Source: JBOHDX01 sp050700835 (GTDB taxonomy: Bacteria > Actinomycetota > Actinomycetes > Propionibacteriales > Nocardioidaceae). From it: 64,000 nucleotides of DNA. The translations under genes and the position numbers were made by a program. The notes below the pieces were generated by a model. That model was not told the DNA's origin. It ran no database searches and saw only the letters and a list, made by a program, of their open reading frames with translations. The stretch covers positions 19,627 through 83,626 of the forward strand of contig JBOHDX010000146.1 in the NCBI GenBank assembly GCA_050700835.1, written 5' to 3'. Positions 49,269 through 58,441 of the stretch are shown here, one piece after another (position 1 is the first letter of the stretch; each line of letters opens with the position of its first letter).

Positions 49269-51116
49269 ATGCACCGCTCCCCCGCCCGTCGTGCCCTTCT
49301 TGCTTCCGCCGCCGGCCTGGTGGCGGTCGCTGCCGGGTTGACCGCAGCCGGCGTGCCCGCCACAGCGCAGACAGCAGGTCGGGCCGGCGCACTCCGCGCC
49401 AAGCAGCCCGTGGCCACCGGCAGCGGCGGAGCGGTCGCGTCGGTCGACCTCAACGCGTCACGGGCCGGCATCCGGGTGCTGAGGCAGGGCGGCAACGCGA
49501 TCGATGCGGCCGTGGCCACCGCCTCGACGATGGGCGTCACCGAACCGTTCGTGGCGGGACCCGGAGGCGGTGGCTTCATGGTGATCTACCTGGCGCGACA
49601 GCACCGCGTCGTCACCATCGACGGCCGCGAGACGTGCCCGGCCGCGTGCACGAAGAAGCTCTTCGTCGAGAACGGCAAGCCCCTACCGTTCGAGGACGCG
49701 CGGCACTCCGGGCTCGCAGTAGGTGTGCCCGGGATGGTCGCCACGTGGGCGCGCGCCGACCGTGAGTACGGCGTGCGGAGCTTCGCCCGCGATCTCCAGC
49801 CGGCAATCCGTCAGGCCCGTCAGGGGTTCATCGTCGACAACACCTTCGTGCAGGAGACCAACGAGTCGCTGCCAGACCTGCAGGCGTTCACCGCGAGCCG
49901 ACGGCTCTTCCTCCGCCACGGGCAGGCCCTGCCGGTAGGCACCCGACTGCGCAATCCCGGCCTTGCGCGCACGTACCGCCTGATCGCCTCCCACGGTCCC
50001 GGCTACTTCTACGACGGCCCGATCGGTGCGGCGATCGCGCGTACCGTTCAGCATCCGAAGACCTGGCCCGGGACGCCACTGACCGTGCGGCCCGGCATCA
50101 TGACCAGGCGGGATCTCCGGTCCTACATCGCCGACCAGCCAGCCCCGACGCACGTGGACTACCGCGGCTACCAGGTCTACGGCATGCCGCCGCCGTCATC
50201 GGGCGGCTCGACCATCGGCGAGGCGCTGAACATCCTGTCCGGCTACAACATGGGCAACGAGAACCGCGCGTACGCGCTGCATCACTACATCGAGTCGCTG
50301 CGCTACGCCTTCGCCGACCGCAACCGCTACGTGGGCGATCCGAAGTACGTCGACGTTCCGCTGCACGGGCTGCTCGACCCGACGTACGCGGCGACGCGTC
50401 GGTGCCTGATCACCGACACCGCCGCCAGCAGTCCCGTGGCTCCGGGGCGCCCGTACCAGCCGTACACCGGGTGCGGCACGGCGGCAACGGGTCACACGTC
50501 CCGCGACAACGAGCAGTCGACCAACCACATCGTCACGGCCGACCGCTGGGGCAACGTGGTGAGCTACACCAACACCATCGAGCACTTCGCTGGAACCGGG
50601 ATGACCGTGCCCGGCTACGGATTCCTGCTCAACAACGAGATGACCGACTTCGACTTCGCGCCGGCCAGCCCCGGAGTGCCCGACGTCAACCTTCCGGCCG
50701 GCGGGAAGCGCCCCCGATCGAGCATGAGCCCGACGATCGTGCTTCGGCACGGCCACGCAGTGTTCGCGGTCGGCAGTCCCGGTGGCGCGACCATCATCAC
50801 CACGGTGCTGCAGATCCTGGTCAACCACATCGACTTCGGCATGTCCCTCGAGAAGGCGATCGCCGCGCCACGCGTCGGTAACTTCAACACCCCCACCAGC
50901 TCGGCCGAGCAGGCCTTCCTCGACACCCACGTGGCCGCAGTGCTGCGGGACAGGTACGGCCAGCAGTTCACGGTCGTGACCGGTCCACGACAGATCGACA
51001 AGGAGATCGGCGCCGCGGCCGGTGTCGAGCTGCTGGGTCACCACCGGTTCCGTGCCGCCGCCGAGCCGGTACGCCGCGGCGGCGGGGCCGCGCTGGTGGT
51101 GAATCCGGGGCGCTGA
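49269..51116 (+). CDS. ggt: Gamma-glutamyltransferase
   Basis: 615 residues with a Sec-type signal peptide (RRALLASAAGLVAVAAGLTA), so secreted. It cleaves and transfers gamma-glutamyl groups of glutathione-like peptides. The autoprocessing and catalytic Thr is T418 in EQSTNHIVTADRWGNVVSYT. PSSGGSTIGEALNIL and GFLLNNEMTDF are family motifs, and SSMSPTIV carries the substrate-site Ser pair. Actinobacteria that use mycothiol may have a different natural substrate. An inverted repeat follows. Confidence 0.92.
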   Translation: MHRSPARRALLASAAGLVAVAAGLTAAGVPATAQTAGRAGALRAKQPVATGSGGAVASVDLNASRAGIRVLRQGGNAIDAAVATASTMGVTEPFVAGPGGGGFMVIYLARQHRVVTIDGRETCPAACTKKLFVENGKPLPFEDARHSGLAVGVPGMVATWARADREYGVRSFARDLQPAIRQARQGFIVDNTFVQETNESLPDLQAFTASRRLFLRHGQALPVGTRLRNPGLARTYRLIASHGPGYFYDGPIGAAIARTVQHPKTWPGTPLTVRPGIMTRRDLRSYIADQPAPTHVDYRGYQVYGMPPPSSGGSTIGEALNILSGYNMGNENRAYALHHYIESLRYAFADRNRYVGDPKYVDVPLHGLLDPTYAATRRCLITDTAASSPVAPGRPYQPYTGCGTAATGHTSRDNEQSTNHIVTADRWGNVVSYTNTIEHFAGTGMTVPGYGFLLNNEMTDFDFAPASPGVPDVNLPAGGKRPRSSMSPTIVLRHGHAVFAVGSPGGATIITTVLQILVNHIDFGMSLEKAIAAPRVGNFNTPTSSAEQAFLDTHVAAVLRDRYGQQFTVVTGPRQIDKEIGAAAGVELLGHHRFRAAAEPVRRGGGAALVVNPGR

Positions 51117-51152
51117 GCCGTCCACGGCCACCGACGGCCGGTGCCGCCCCAC

Positions 51153-51210
51153 CGAGATCACATTTCGAGGCCGATTCCGGTCGCGCGACCCATACCAGAA
51201 TGTGATCTCG
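51153..51210. repeat. 12-bp perfect inverted repeat between ggt and the TM2 gene
   Basis: CGAGATCACATT (51153-51164) and AATGTGATCTCG (51199-51210) flank a 34-nt interval. It could terminate ggt or bind a regulator of the next gene. The arms are less GC-rich than the surroundings. Confidence 0.85.
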
Positions 51211-51262
51211 ACGGCGCTGATCTTCCAGCGCCCACCACAGCCGGCGTCCTACGATCGCGGTC

Positions 51263-51685
51263 ATGACAAACCCTGGTCCTCCCGGACAGCCCTATTCGGG
51301 GCAACCGCAGCCCGCCCCGTACGACGAGCAGTTCTACCTGCACAGCATGGGTAAGGAGTTCGGGCCGTACTCGTACCAGAATCTGCAGGCGTACGCCGCC
51401 AGCGGCCAGCTGAAGGCCGACGCACCGGTACGCCGCGCCAGTGGCGGCGACTGGTTCCCCGCCCGTGACGTGCCGTGGGTCTTCGCAAACCAGGAGTGGC
51501 TCGTCGCGCTGCTGCTGTCGGTCTTCCTGGGGACGCTGGGGGTCGACCGCTTCTACCTGGGCTACACCGGTCTAGGGGTCGCCAAGCTGCTGACCTGCGG
51601 CGGCCTGGGCATCTGGGCGATCATCGACATCATCCTGATCGCGTTGCGCAAGGTCCCGGACTCCGACGGTCGCCCCCTTCGCTGA
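51263..51685 (+). CDS. GYF-like - TM2 domain membrane protein
   Basis: 140 residues. A Pro/Gln-rich start is followed by a GYF_2-like domain (KEFGPYSYQNLQAYAASGQL) and a TM2 domain with two helices (LVALLLSVFLGTLGVDRFYL, LTCGGLGIWAIIDIILIAL) and the DRFYLGYTGLGVAKL turn. TM2 proteins are small membrane proteins of uncertain role, often in signalling. Confidence 0.83.
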   Translation: MTNPGPPGQPYSGQPQPAPYDEQFYLHSMGKEFGPYSYQNLQAYAASGQLKADAPVRRASGGDWFPARDVPWVFANQEWLVALLLSVFLGTLGVDRFYLGYTGLGVAKLLTCGGLGIWAIIDIILIALRKVPDSDGRPLR

Positions 51686-51762
51686 CTCCTGGCCAGCGTT
51701 CGGCTTCCTGGGGTCGACCATGTCGCTCGTCGGTCTCCCGGGTGTCCAGCCAGTGGCCGCGG

Positions 51763-52548
51763 TCACCTGAACGGCTTGGTGCCGATGACGACGGTGGCGT
51801 TCAGCTCGTCCGAGGTTGCCACCTGTGGGATCAACCCGTGGCCAACGAGAATGTCTATCGCCCTCGCGACCTGTCCCTTGCTGGTCTCGATCAGCAGGTG
51901 ACCACCCGGGGCCAGCCAGATCGGCGCCCCGGCCGCGACGCTCCGGTGGACGTCGAGTCCGTCGAAGCCCCCATCGAGAGCCGCCATCGGCTCATAGAGC
52001 CGGGCCTCCGGGGGCATCAGCTCGATCGCCGCGGTGGGTACGTACGGCGCGTTGACCACCAGCACGTCGACAAGCCCCCGCACACTCGCCGGGAGTGGCT
52101 CGTACAGATCCCCCTTGCAGACCTCACCCCCCAGCGGCTCGACGTTGCGACGCGCGCACCGCACCGCCGCGGGGTCGACGTCCGCAGCGAGCAAGGTGAC
52201 ACCGCCCACGGCTCGCACCAAGGCGGCGCCGACCGCCCCGGAGCCGCAGCACAGGTCGACCATGAGGGCTCCGGGCCCGGCGACGGCGGCAGCCTCGCGT
52301 ACCAGGCCCTCGGTGCGGCGGCGGGGTACGAACACCCCCGGGTCCACCTCGATCCGCAGCCCACAGAACTCGACCCAGCCGAGGACGTGCTCGAGGGGCA
52401 CGCCGGCAACCCGACGGTCGACCATCGCGGCAAGCTCGGCCGGTGACCCCGCCTCCTCGGTGAGCAACCGTGCCTCGTCCTCGGCGAACACGCAGCCCGC
52501 AGCCCGCAGCCTTTCAACGAGGATGGATCGACTCGTGGGCGGCGACAT
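51763..52548 (-). CDS. HemK/PrmC-like protein N5-glutamine methyltransferase (NAPY variant)
   Basis: 261 residues. SAM motif MVDLCCGSGAVGAAL near residue 97 and the catalytic motif VVNAPYVPTAAIELMP. The usual NPPY of PrmC is NAPY here, as in the subfamily called putative protein N5-glutamine methyltransferase (TIGR03704-like), so it should not be assumed to modify release factors. Converges on the TM2 gene. Confidence 0.82.
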   Translation of the reverse strand: MSPPTSRSILVERLRAAGCVFAEDEARLLTEEAGSPAELAAMVDRRVAGVPLEHVLGWVEFCGLRIEVDPGVFVPRRRTEGLVREAAAVAGPGALMVDLCCGSGAVGAALVRAVGGVTLLAADVDPAAVRCARRNVEPLGGEVCKGDLYEPLPASVRGLVDVLVVNAPYVPTAAIELMPPEARLYEPMAALDGGFDGLDVHRSVAAGAPIWLAPGGHLLIETSKGQVARAIDILVGHGLIPQVATSDELNATVVIGTKPFR

Positions 52549-52665
52549 CAGTACCCTTCAGCAGGACGGAATGTTGCGCCGTAACGCACCAGCCGAAGCC
52601 TCGCACCCGGTGCCGATGTGCGGCATCGACGTCCAGCCCAGTGGGCAGCAGACGGACCGGACCGG

Positions 52666-52926
52666 CTAGGACTCGATGAGGTAGGTCAGCGTATCGGGGT
52701 GGACGCCGTCGTACTTCATGGCCTCGGCCGCATCATCGGACTCCAACGCCTTCTGGAACGCGGCGATGTCCGGGCAGTCCACCACCAGCCCGACCCGCTT
52801 CGACTTCTCCGGGTCCACGAAGGTTCGAGCGGTGATCCCCATCGGTCCGAACAGCTCCCGCCGCTTGGGCGAGGCGAGCCAGTGGTCGACGTCGTCGACT
52901 TCGTGGAAGATCATCAGGGTCGTCAT
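52666..52926 (-). CDS. Small protein of unknown function (86 residues)
   Basis: Opens MTTLMIFHEVDDVDHWLAS and contains TARTFVDPEKSKRVGLVVD and a C-terminal helix. The pattern suggests a compact alpha/beta (ferredoxin-like) fold. No signal or membrane segment. I do not recognise the family with confidence. Start ATG 52926 has GGAATG-type weak context; a Met 9 nt upstream is possible. Lies near a similar-sized ABM-like gene. Confidence 0.65.
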   Translation of the reverse strand: MTTLMIFHEVDDVDHWLASPKRRELFGPMGITARTFVDPEKSKRVGLVVDCPDIAAFQKALESDDAAEAMKYDGVHPDTLTYLIES

Positions 52927-53068
52927 TCCATCCACCCTTCCGGGGTGTGAGTCAGCCGCCCGCGGGTGCGCCGGCGGATCGATTTGCCGAGAGGGAACCC
53001 GCGGCGTCGGCAGCGGCGTGACCGACCTGCCAGCCCAGTCGCCAAGCGACGCAGTCGCGGGCCAACCG

Positions 53069-53356
53069 TCAGGGCAGCACCTTGTAGACGTCGATCGTCG
53101 TCTCTTGTGGCGGTGCGGTGAAGCCGCCCTCGATGCCCTGCTGCATTCGCGGCATCAGGATGTTGTCGCGGAACGACTCCCAGCTCTCCTGCGACTCGTG
53201 CACGGCCATGATGGTCCATCCGCCGGTCGAAGGCCCAGCCGCATGGAAGATCTGACCGTCGGGCAGCTTGTCGCTGCTGGGGTGAACGGCCGCAATGGAC
53301 GCCTCGTACTGCTCTTTGGTGCCACCCGCGAAGTGGTGCACGACGCCGTACGCCAT
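53069..53356 (-). CDS. Small dimeric alpha/beta-barrel-like protein (ABM-like)
   Basis: 95 residues opening MAYGVVHHFAGGTKEQYEAS, with GGWTIMAVHESQESWESF and a final beta strand TTIDVYKVLP. The layout matches antibiotic-biosynthesis-monooxygenase-like dimeric barrels, many of which have no known activity. A GGAGAG ribosome site precedes the ATG. Function unknown. Confidence 0.75.
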   Translation of the reverse strand: MAYGVVHHFAGGTKEQYEASIAAVHPSSDKLPDGQIFHAAGPSTGGWTIMAVHESQESWESFRDNILMPRMQQGIEGGFTAPPQETTIDVYKVLP

Positions 53357-53499
53357 GGGTCTCTCCTGTCAGGTCGTGTCCCCGTCGTAAACGCTAGGCG
53401 CGGGTCTTGGCACCGGACATAGCCCGTAGTGGCCGGATGCTTCCCCTTGGCATAGCCCGATCGGCTCATCCGCAAACCACTTTTCGTTCGGGTCGAGGT

Positions 53500-53937
53500 T
53501 TACCGGGCCGTCTGCAAAGCGGTCACCAGGACCAGCGCCACCGTCGCGACCGCGAACAGACCGTGACCAAGGACAGCTGGTGGGGGGAAATGGTCCTCGG
53601 CCGCGTGCCGTGGCCCGGACACGTGGTGTCCGTGCGACCGGCCGCGCCTTCCCGCACTGAGCCAGAGGCCGAACATCGTGGCGCCGAGCGTGGCGACCAG
53701 CACCAAAAACGCCAGAGCAACCCAGGCGAGTGCCGATGCCGCCACGACTAGGTAGCTGATCCACACGGCCAGCCCGGCTGCGGCCATTCCGGCGTGGCCG
53801 AAGATCAGTGGGCGCGCGAATCGGGACGGCCGGTCGCCGGCACGCGGACGCAAGCCCCCGTTGGCGATCCAGGTGGCGAGAAGGTAGCCACCCATGAGCG
53901 CGGCGAGAACCCACGTGGCCAGGGCGGCGATCCTCAT
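53500..53937 (-). CDS. Four-helix membrane protein of unknown function
   Basis: 145 residues with four hydrophobic stretches (ALATWVLAALMGGYLLATWI, FGHAGMAAAGLAVWISYLVV, WVALAFLVLVATLGATMFGL, GHGLFAVATVALVLVTAL). Two helices start with GH (FGHAG and GHGLF), reminiscent of paired haem or structural histidines. The loop between helices 3 and 4 is His-rich (GRRGRSHGHHVSG). Family not recognised. The start at ATG 53937 places the first helix at the N-terminus. Confidence 0.65.
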   Translation of the reverse strand: MRIAALATWVLAALMGGYLLATWIANGGLRPRAGDRPSRFARPLIFGHAGMAAAGLAVWISYLVVAASALAWVALAFLVLVATLGATMFGLWLSAGRRGRSHGHHVSGPRHAAEDHFPPPAVLGHGLFAVATVALVLVTALQTAR

Positions 53938-54123
53938 GGAACCATCATGAGGCAGCGGGTACGCCGACGACACCTGTTCTACGGGCTAGCCACTGCTGTG
54001 GAAAGACACAGCGAGACGAGCGAGCCGTTGTCGCAGACGATCATGAACCGCGTTCACTGCCGAAGCCGCACGACAGAAGCCGCGTCGGCTCGTCCGTTCT
54101 GGGGCATATGCCTTGCTGGAGCC

Positions 54124-54687
54124 TCAGTCAGACGCAATCCCGTATCGGAGGTGGACGACCCCACTTCGGAAGCGACGCTCGTCCAAAAGCTCGAGCTCGA
54201 CGGGAACGTCAACTGGCAGTGCACGCTTTCCGCCACCGACGATGACCGGGCAGAGGATCAGGTTGCACTCGTCGACCAAGCCGGCGGCTATCGCCTCACC
54301 GGCGAGCGCTGCACCGCCGATCGTGATGTCGCGGAGCGAGGACTGCTTGAGTTCGCGGATCGCGGCATGATCGAAATGGCGCTCGATCCGCGTCCGCGCG
54401 CTTGACGTCGTCTCGAGCGTCCGCGAGTACACGATCTTCTCGGCCGCTCGCCAGATCTCCGCGAAGTCTCGGGCTACCGCGGCGTTATCACCGCCGGTGT
54501 CCACCGTCTCCCAGTACACCATCGTCTCGTACATCCGACGCCCATACAGATAGGTGCCGATCGGCCGCTCGAGGTCGTTGACGAACGCGTGCACCTCCTC
54601 ATCGGGGGCCGCCCATTCAAAGCTGCCACGCTGGTCCTCGACGTATCCATCGAGGGAGGCGATCGCAGAGTAGATCAGGTTGCCCAC
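54124..54687 (-). CDS. Dihydrofolate reductase family protein (RibD C-terminal domain), copy 1
   Basis: 187 residues from GTG 54687. It opens MGNLIYSAIASLDGYVEDQ, has GTYLYGRRMYETM, ITIGGAALAGEAIAAGLVDE and a C-terminal VELELLDERRFRSGVVHLRY, the RibD_C/DHFR-like fold of YyaP/YwjB-type proteins. These are probably NADPH-dependent reductases of unknown substrate and not housekeeping DHFR. A second member lies at 57744. Confidence 0.83.
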   Translation of the reverse strand: MGNLIYSAIASLDGYVEDQRGSFEWAAPDEEVHAFVNDLERPIGTYLYGRRMYETMVYWETVDTGGDNAAVARDFAEIWRAAEKIVYSRTLETTSSARTRIERHFDHAAIRELKQSSLRDITIGGAALAGEAIAAGLVDECNLILCPVIVGGGKRALPVDVPVELELLDERRFRSGVVHLRYGIASD

Positions 54688-54871
54688 GCCAAGCCTCCAT
54701 CGCCTCGAGTACCGAGCTCCGCATCCTGTGGTGCAACCTGGGCCGCACCTACCAAGCCTCGATCCACCCCCTGTGCCGTACGCCGCGCGCTCCATGATCC
54801 GCCCGCTACGGCGGATCGTGCTACGGATGACCTCATGGCGCCCAAGGGCCGGAGTGAGGGACGATGCCGAG

Positions 54872-55477
54872 ATGACGATGTCGGACGCGAGCCTTCCTCT
54901 CCCGGGCCGGTGGACCAAGTCGACCATGTATCTCGATATGTGGGTCGACCCGGACGACGACCCGCGCGAAGCGGCCGGCGAGGCCGTCGACGAACGCGGC
55001 ACGCTGCTCGACTATCTCGGCCACTACCGGCTGACGCTTCAGATGAAGTGCGCCGACCTGAACGCCGAGCAGCTGGCCCGGCGATCCGCACCACCGTCCA
55101 CGATGTCCCTCCTCGGGCTGATGCGGCACCTGGCCGAAGGCGAGCGACACCTGCGCCGGGTCATGGCCGGCGAGGACGCGCCGAAGCTGTACTGCACCGA
55201 CGAGGACCGCGACGGCGACTGGAACGGCGCGATCGCTGACCCGGCGGTCGTGGAGGACGCCTGGCGGCAGTGGCGGACCGAGATGGACCTCACCGACCAG
55301 TTCGTGGCCGGGGTCGCCGACCTCGGCACGATCAATGCTGGCGTCTCCGATTTCGGCCGGGACGGGGCGGACCTGCCGCTTCGCGACATGCTGATGGCGC
55401 AGATCGCCGAGTACGCACGGCACTGTGGCCACGCCGATCTCCTGCGCGAGCGCATCGATGGCCGGGTCGGCCAGTAG
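54872..55477 (+). CDS. DinB/DUF664 family protein
   Basis: 201 residues. A four-helix DinB-like bundle: LDYLGHYRLTLQMKCADLNA, MSLLGLMRHLAEGERHLRR, and the C-terminal IAEYARHCGHADLLRERIDG with His residues that form the usual metal site. Members include mycothiol-dependent enzymes and unknown proteins. Start ATG 54872 is preferred over upstream in-frame codons because the family begins about 30 residues before the first helix. Divergent from the DHFR-like gene. Confidence 0.8.
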   Translation: MTMSDASLPLPGRWTKSTMYLDMWVDPDDDPREAAGEAVDERGTLLDYLGHYRLTLQMKCADLNAEQLARRSAPPSTMSLLGLMRHLAEGERHLRRVMAGEDAPKLYCTDEDRDGDWNGAIADPAVVEDAWRQWRTEMDLTDQFVAGVADLGTINAGVSDFGRDGADLPLRDMLMAQIAEYARHCGHADLLRERIDGRVGQ

Positions 55478-55689
55478 CGGAAGGTCCGGTTGGTCGGTGC
55501 CGTCGGAAGTGGGCTGGGTCGGCTGCGGCTCGGGCAGCGGCGTCCGAGGAGCTGGCGAGCCGTCGAGGAGTTGATGCGAGTGACCGGGTACGAATGATCG
55601 CTGCGACGTTGTCGTATGGCGGTCGATCTGTTCGTCGCACCGGTGAGGGCCGTCCACGGGCGCCGTCACGACCACAGGAGATGTCACAG

Positions 55690-56523
55690 ATGCAGCATCC
55701 GGAGCCTGTCGCCCGCCGTCTCTTCGAGCTCACCGAGCCGATCTCGCTGGTCAACTTCTTCTCGTCGGAGCCCAACGAGTCGATGGCGGCGCTCGGCTTT
55801 CGCACCTACTGGGACGGCTACTTCGCGGGACGCTCTGCGCCGCTTGGCCGGGTCCCGGCCGAGGTGGTCCACGCAGCCTTCTACAACTTCGCCGACGGCG
55901 AGGTGGCTCGCCACATCCCGAAGGTCTGGGACACGACCACACCCGAGGCGGCGCACGCCGCGCGTGAGCAGGGCTGTGTGGCGGCGCTGCGGCGGATCCT
56001 CGGCGACCTCGTCGAGACTCCCGGGCTGGCGCGCGCCGCCGATCTCCTCGCCAAGGCCTCGACCAGCGCCCCGACCGAGGGACGGGTCATGTACGCCGGG
56101 CTCCGCGCGCTCCCGGTGCCCGGGGAGCCCGTGGCCCGGCTCTGGCACGCGGCCAACATGCTTCGCGAGCACCGCGGCGACGGCCACATCGCTGCCCTGG
56201 TCTCCGAGCGGATCGGCGGGACCGAGGCCCACGTGTTCAGTGCCCTCGACATGGGCATCTACCCGGCGGAGTCGTTCGGCCGGATCCACCACCTCCCCGA
56301 GGCCCGTCTGGCCGAGGTCATGGACTGTCTGCGCGACCGCGGCCTCCTCGATGCCTCCGGCATCTTCACCGACGCCGGGCGTGCGACCAAGGGCCGGATC
56401 GAGTCACTGACCGATGCTCTCGCTGAAGCAGCGTACGAAGGGCTCGAGCCGTTTGAGCTCGACCAGCTGATCGCTTCGCTCGGGCCCATCTCCAGAAGGC
56501 TCGAGGCCACTGGGTCGAAGTAG
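55690..56523 (+). CDS. SCO6745 family protein (second of two)
   Basis: 277 residues from ATG 55690, with AGGAG 9 nt upstream (55676-55680); ATG 55681 abuts the ribosome site and is less likely. It shares LWHAANMLREHRGDGHIAAL with LWHASALIREHRGDGHVATL of the 21227-22180 protein, and the order of domains is the same. Function unknown. 206 bp without a gene follow it. Confidence 0.8.
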   Translation: MQHPEPVARRLFELTEPISLVNFFSSEPNESMAALGFRTYWDGYFAGRSAPLGRVPAEVVHAAFYNFADGEVARHIPKVWDTTTPEAAHAAREQGCVAALRRILGDLVETPGLARAADLLAKASTSAPTEGRVMYAGLRALPVPGEPVARLWHAANMLREHRGDGHIAALVSERIGGTEAHVFSALDMGIYPAESFGRIHHLPEARLAEVMDCLRDRGLLDASGIFTDAGRATKGRIESLTDALAEAAYEGLEPFELDQLIASLGPISRRLEATGSK

Positions 56524-56729
56524 GTCGCTGCGGGCTGACCGCCGGCCAGCGTCGTCCGGCTCTCCTCCGCGCTGTCGAAGTGTTCCGCACGCTTTCTCCC
56601 TCGCGGACGAGGGTCCGGAGGAGCATTCGACCGCCCCCTTGCGGCGGGCGAGGACACGCAACGTCCTCATGGCTCCGCGATGACCCGTCCCGGTGTGTCA
56701 TTCCGCCGCGTATGGGCGTCATCTCAGCC

Positions 56730-57593
56730 CTAAATCGTGAGGTTGCGGGCAGAGGTCCACGCCTGCCCCAGCGCCGCGACCGTGCGGTGTCGGTCCGCCG
56801 GCAAGTCCTGACAGGCCTGTCGCACGACGTCGGCAACTCCTGGAGACCCGCAGAAGCTCTCTGCAGCCTCGGTCAGCCGTGTTCCGAAGTGCCAAGCAAG
56901 TCGACCCAGGGTGAAGACGGTGGTGCGCTCGTCGATGACCGCTCCTCGCTCGAACTCCTCAGGCGCCATGAATCGGGAGGAACCGAACATGCGGCCCATG
57001 TCGTTCAGACTCGGACCGCGACGGTAGGTGTCGAGGTCGATGACCTTCAGCGATCCGGACGCGAAATCAACGATGAGGCACCCGTCGTACAGGTCGACGG
57101 CGATCCAGCGCACGGCCGCGAGAGCCACGTGAAGGTCGATGAGGACGTCGAGGACGCCAAGGAGCTCCTCGGCGGGGAGGTGCGCGAATCGCTGGTAGGC
57201 CGAACCAGGGTCCCGCCGGCTTGCACTCGGGACGTGCACCAGGTCGCCCGGCGGAGCCTCGTAGACCAGGGCCGGCCCCGCTGGCGACTCGATGACGTTG
57301 AGCAGCCTCGGCAAGGCGTGGTGACTGCATGAACGCGCCAGATCCACTGCGTTGCGAATGAGCCCCACCCGACCTGCGTGGTCGAAGTACGGAACCGGAC
57401 CATCGTGGTCGCTGCTGCCCTGTGCGCCAGCGGTCTTCACGAATAGCCGCTGGTCTCCGACGTCAACGAGCCAGGAAACGTTGCCAGAGTCTTGGTTGTG
57501 GTGGTCGAACGTCTTGATGACCGTCGCGTGACGGCGAACGAACGAACCGATGTCGTCCTCAGAGACGACTCCTGCCGTCAGCAGCTCCGACAT
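56730..57593 (-). CDS. Protein-kinase-fold protein with APE motif
   Basis: 287 residues. Kinase-fold elements: lysine in RLFVKTAG, catalytic loop IAVDLYDGCLIVDF, metal Asp in LKVIDLDTYRRGP (replacing DFG) and an activation-segment end SSRFMAPEEFERG like the APE motif of Ser/Thr kinases, followed by DERTTVFTLGRLAWHFG. It is compact with no membrane or sensor domain. It might phosphorylate a protein or a small molecule; the class is intermediate. Start ATG 57593. Confidence 0.78.
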   Translation of the reverse strand: MSELLTAGVVSEDDIGSFVRRHATVIKTFDHHNQDSGNVSWLVDVGDQRLFVKTAGAQGSSDHDGPVPYFDHAGRVGLIRNAVDLARSCSHHALPRLLNVIESPAGPALVYEAPPGDLVHVPSASRRDPGSAYQRFAHLPAEELLGVLDVLIDLHVALAAVRWIAVDLYDGCLIVDFASGSLKVIDLDTYRRGPSLNDMGRMFGSSRFMAPEEFERGAVIDERTTVFTLGRLAWHFGTRLTEAAESFCGSPGVADVVRQACQDLPADRHRTVAALGQAWTSARNLTI

Positions 57594-57743
57594 GCGGACA
57601 TCCTTGTGGCGATCCGAGCAGAGCGAGTGGTGCCAAGAGAGATGGCCCGATCCGGCGCGGCGATCATGACAACCATCGTCAACCCGCCGCGTTGATGCCG
57701 TCGTTATGGCTGTTTGCCACACACTGATTCGGAAGGCGGACTC

Positions 57744-58313
57744 TCACGGCGTACCGGGCGGACCGTGTAACACACTCGGCACGTACTCGACCAGCTGGAT
57801 CTGGCCGTCGAAGGTGCGGCTGTCCGCCATTTCGAGGGCGACGTCGGGGTAGCCGTCGTAGATCCGCTCCTGACCGGTGGCGCCGGTGATGACAGGGAAC
57901 ATCACCACCCGGAACCGGTCGACGAGGCCGGCTTCCAGCAACGAGCGGCACAGCGAAAGGCTGCCGATGGTGCGCATCGACCTGTCGCCGCTCTCCTTCA
58001 TGTCCCGCACCGCCTCGGCGGCGTCCCCGGCGACCAAGGTCGAGTTCTCCCACTCCAGCGGTTCGGTCAACGTGCCGGAGAAGACGACCTTGGACATGCC
58101 GCCCAGCACATCGGTCCCCGGCTCGCCCTCCTTCGTGAAGCCGTACATGAGCCGATAGGTGTTCGCTCCCATCAGGACCAGGTAGTCCGCTTCGGGGTTC
58201 TTGCCCAGCCAGGCCAGGTACTCCGGCCCCTCCAGGCCCCACCAACCCGGCCAGCCTTCGGCGGACGCGTACCCGTCGAGTGAGGTGATGAAGTCGACGA
58301 CAAGCTCAGGCAT
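57744..58313 (-). CDS. Dihydrofolate reductase family protein, copy 2
   Basis: 189 residues. Opens MPELVVDFITSLDGYAS, then LVLMGANTYRLMYGF, MSKVVFSGTLTEPLEW, IGSLSLCRSLLEAGLVDRFR and FPVITGATGQERIY, the RibD_C-type reductase layout. GGAGG lies 7 nt before the ATG. It is clearly related to, but not a recent duplicate of, the 54124 gene. The substrate is unknown. Confidence 0.87.
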   Translation of the reverse strand: MPELVVDFITSLDGYASAEGWPGWWGLEGPEYLAWLGKNPEADYLVLMGANTYRLMYGFTKEGEPGTDVLGGMSKVVFSGTLTEPLEWENSTLVAGDAAEAVRDMKESGDRSMRTIGSLSLCRSLLEAGLVDRFRVVMFPVITGATGQERIYDGYPDVALEMADSRTFDGQIQLVEYVPSVLHGPPGTP

Positions 58314-58441
58314 CTGCGTTCCTCCCTCTGTGCACCAACCAGTCTGCCCTGGTTGATGACTGCTCAACCGGCTAGAGCCAGCACCAACCAGGACTGACAT
58401 CTCCTGCTCGGTGGTCTGGCCACCCCTCTTGACAAGGCAAT

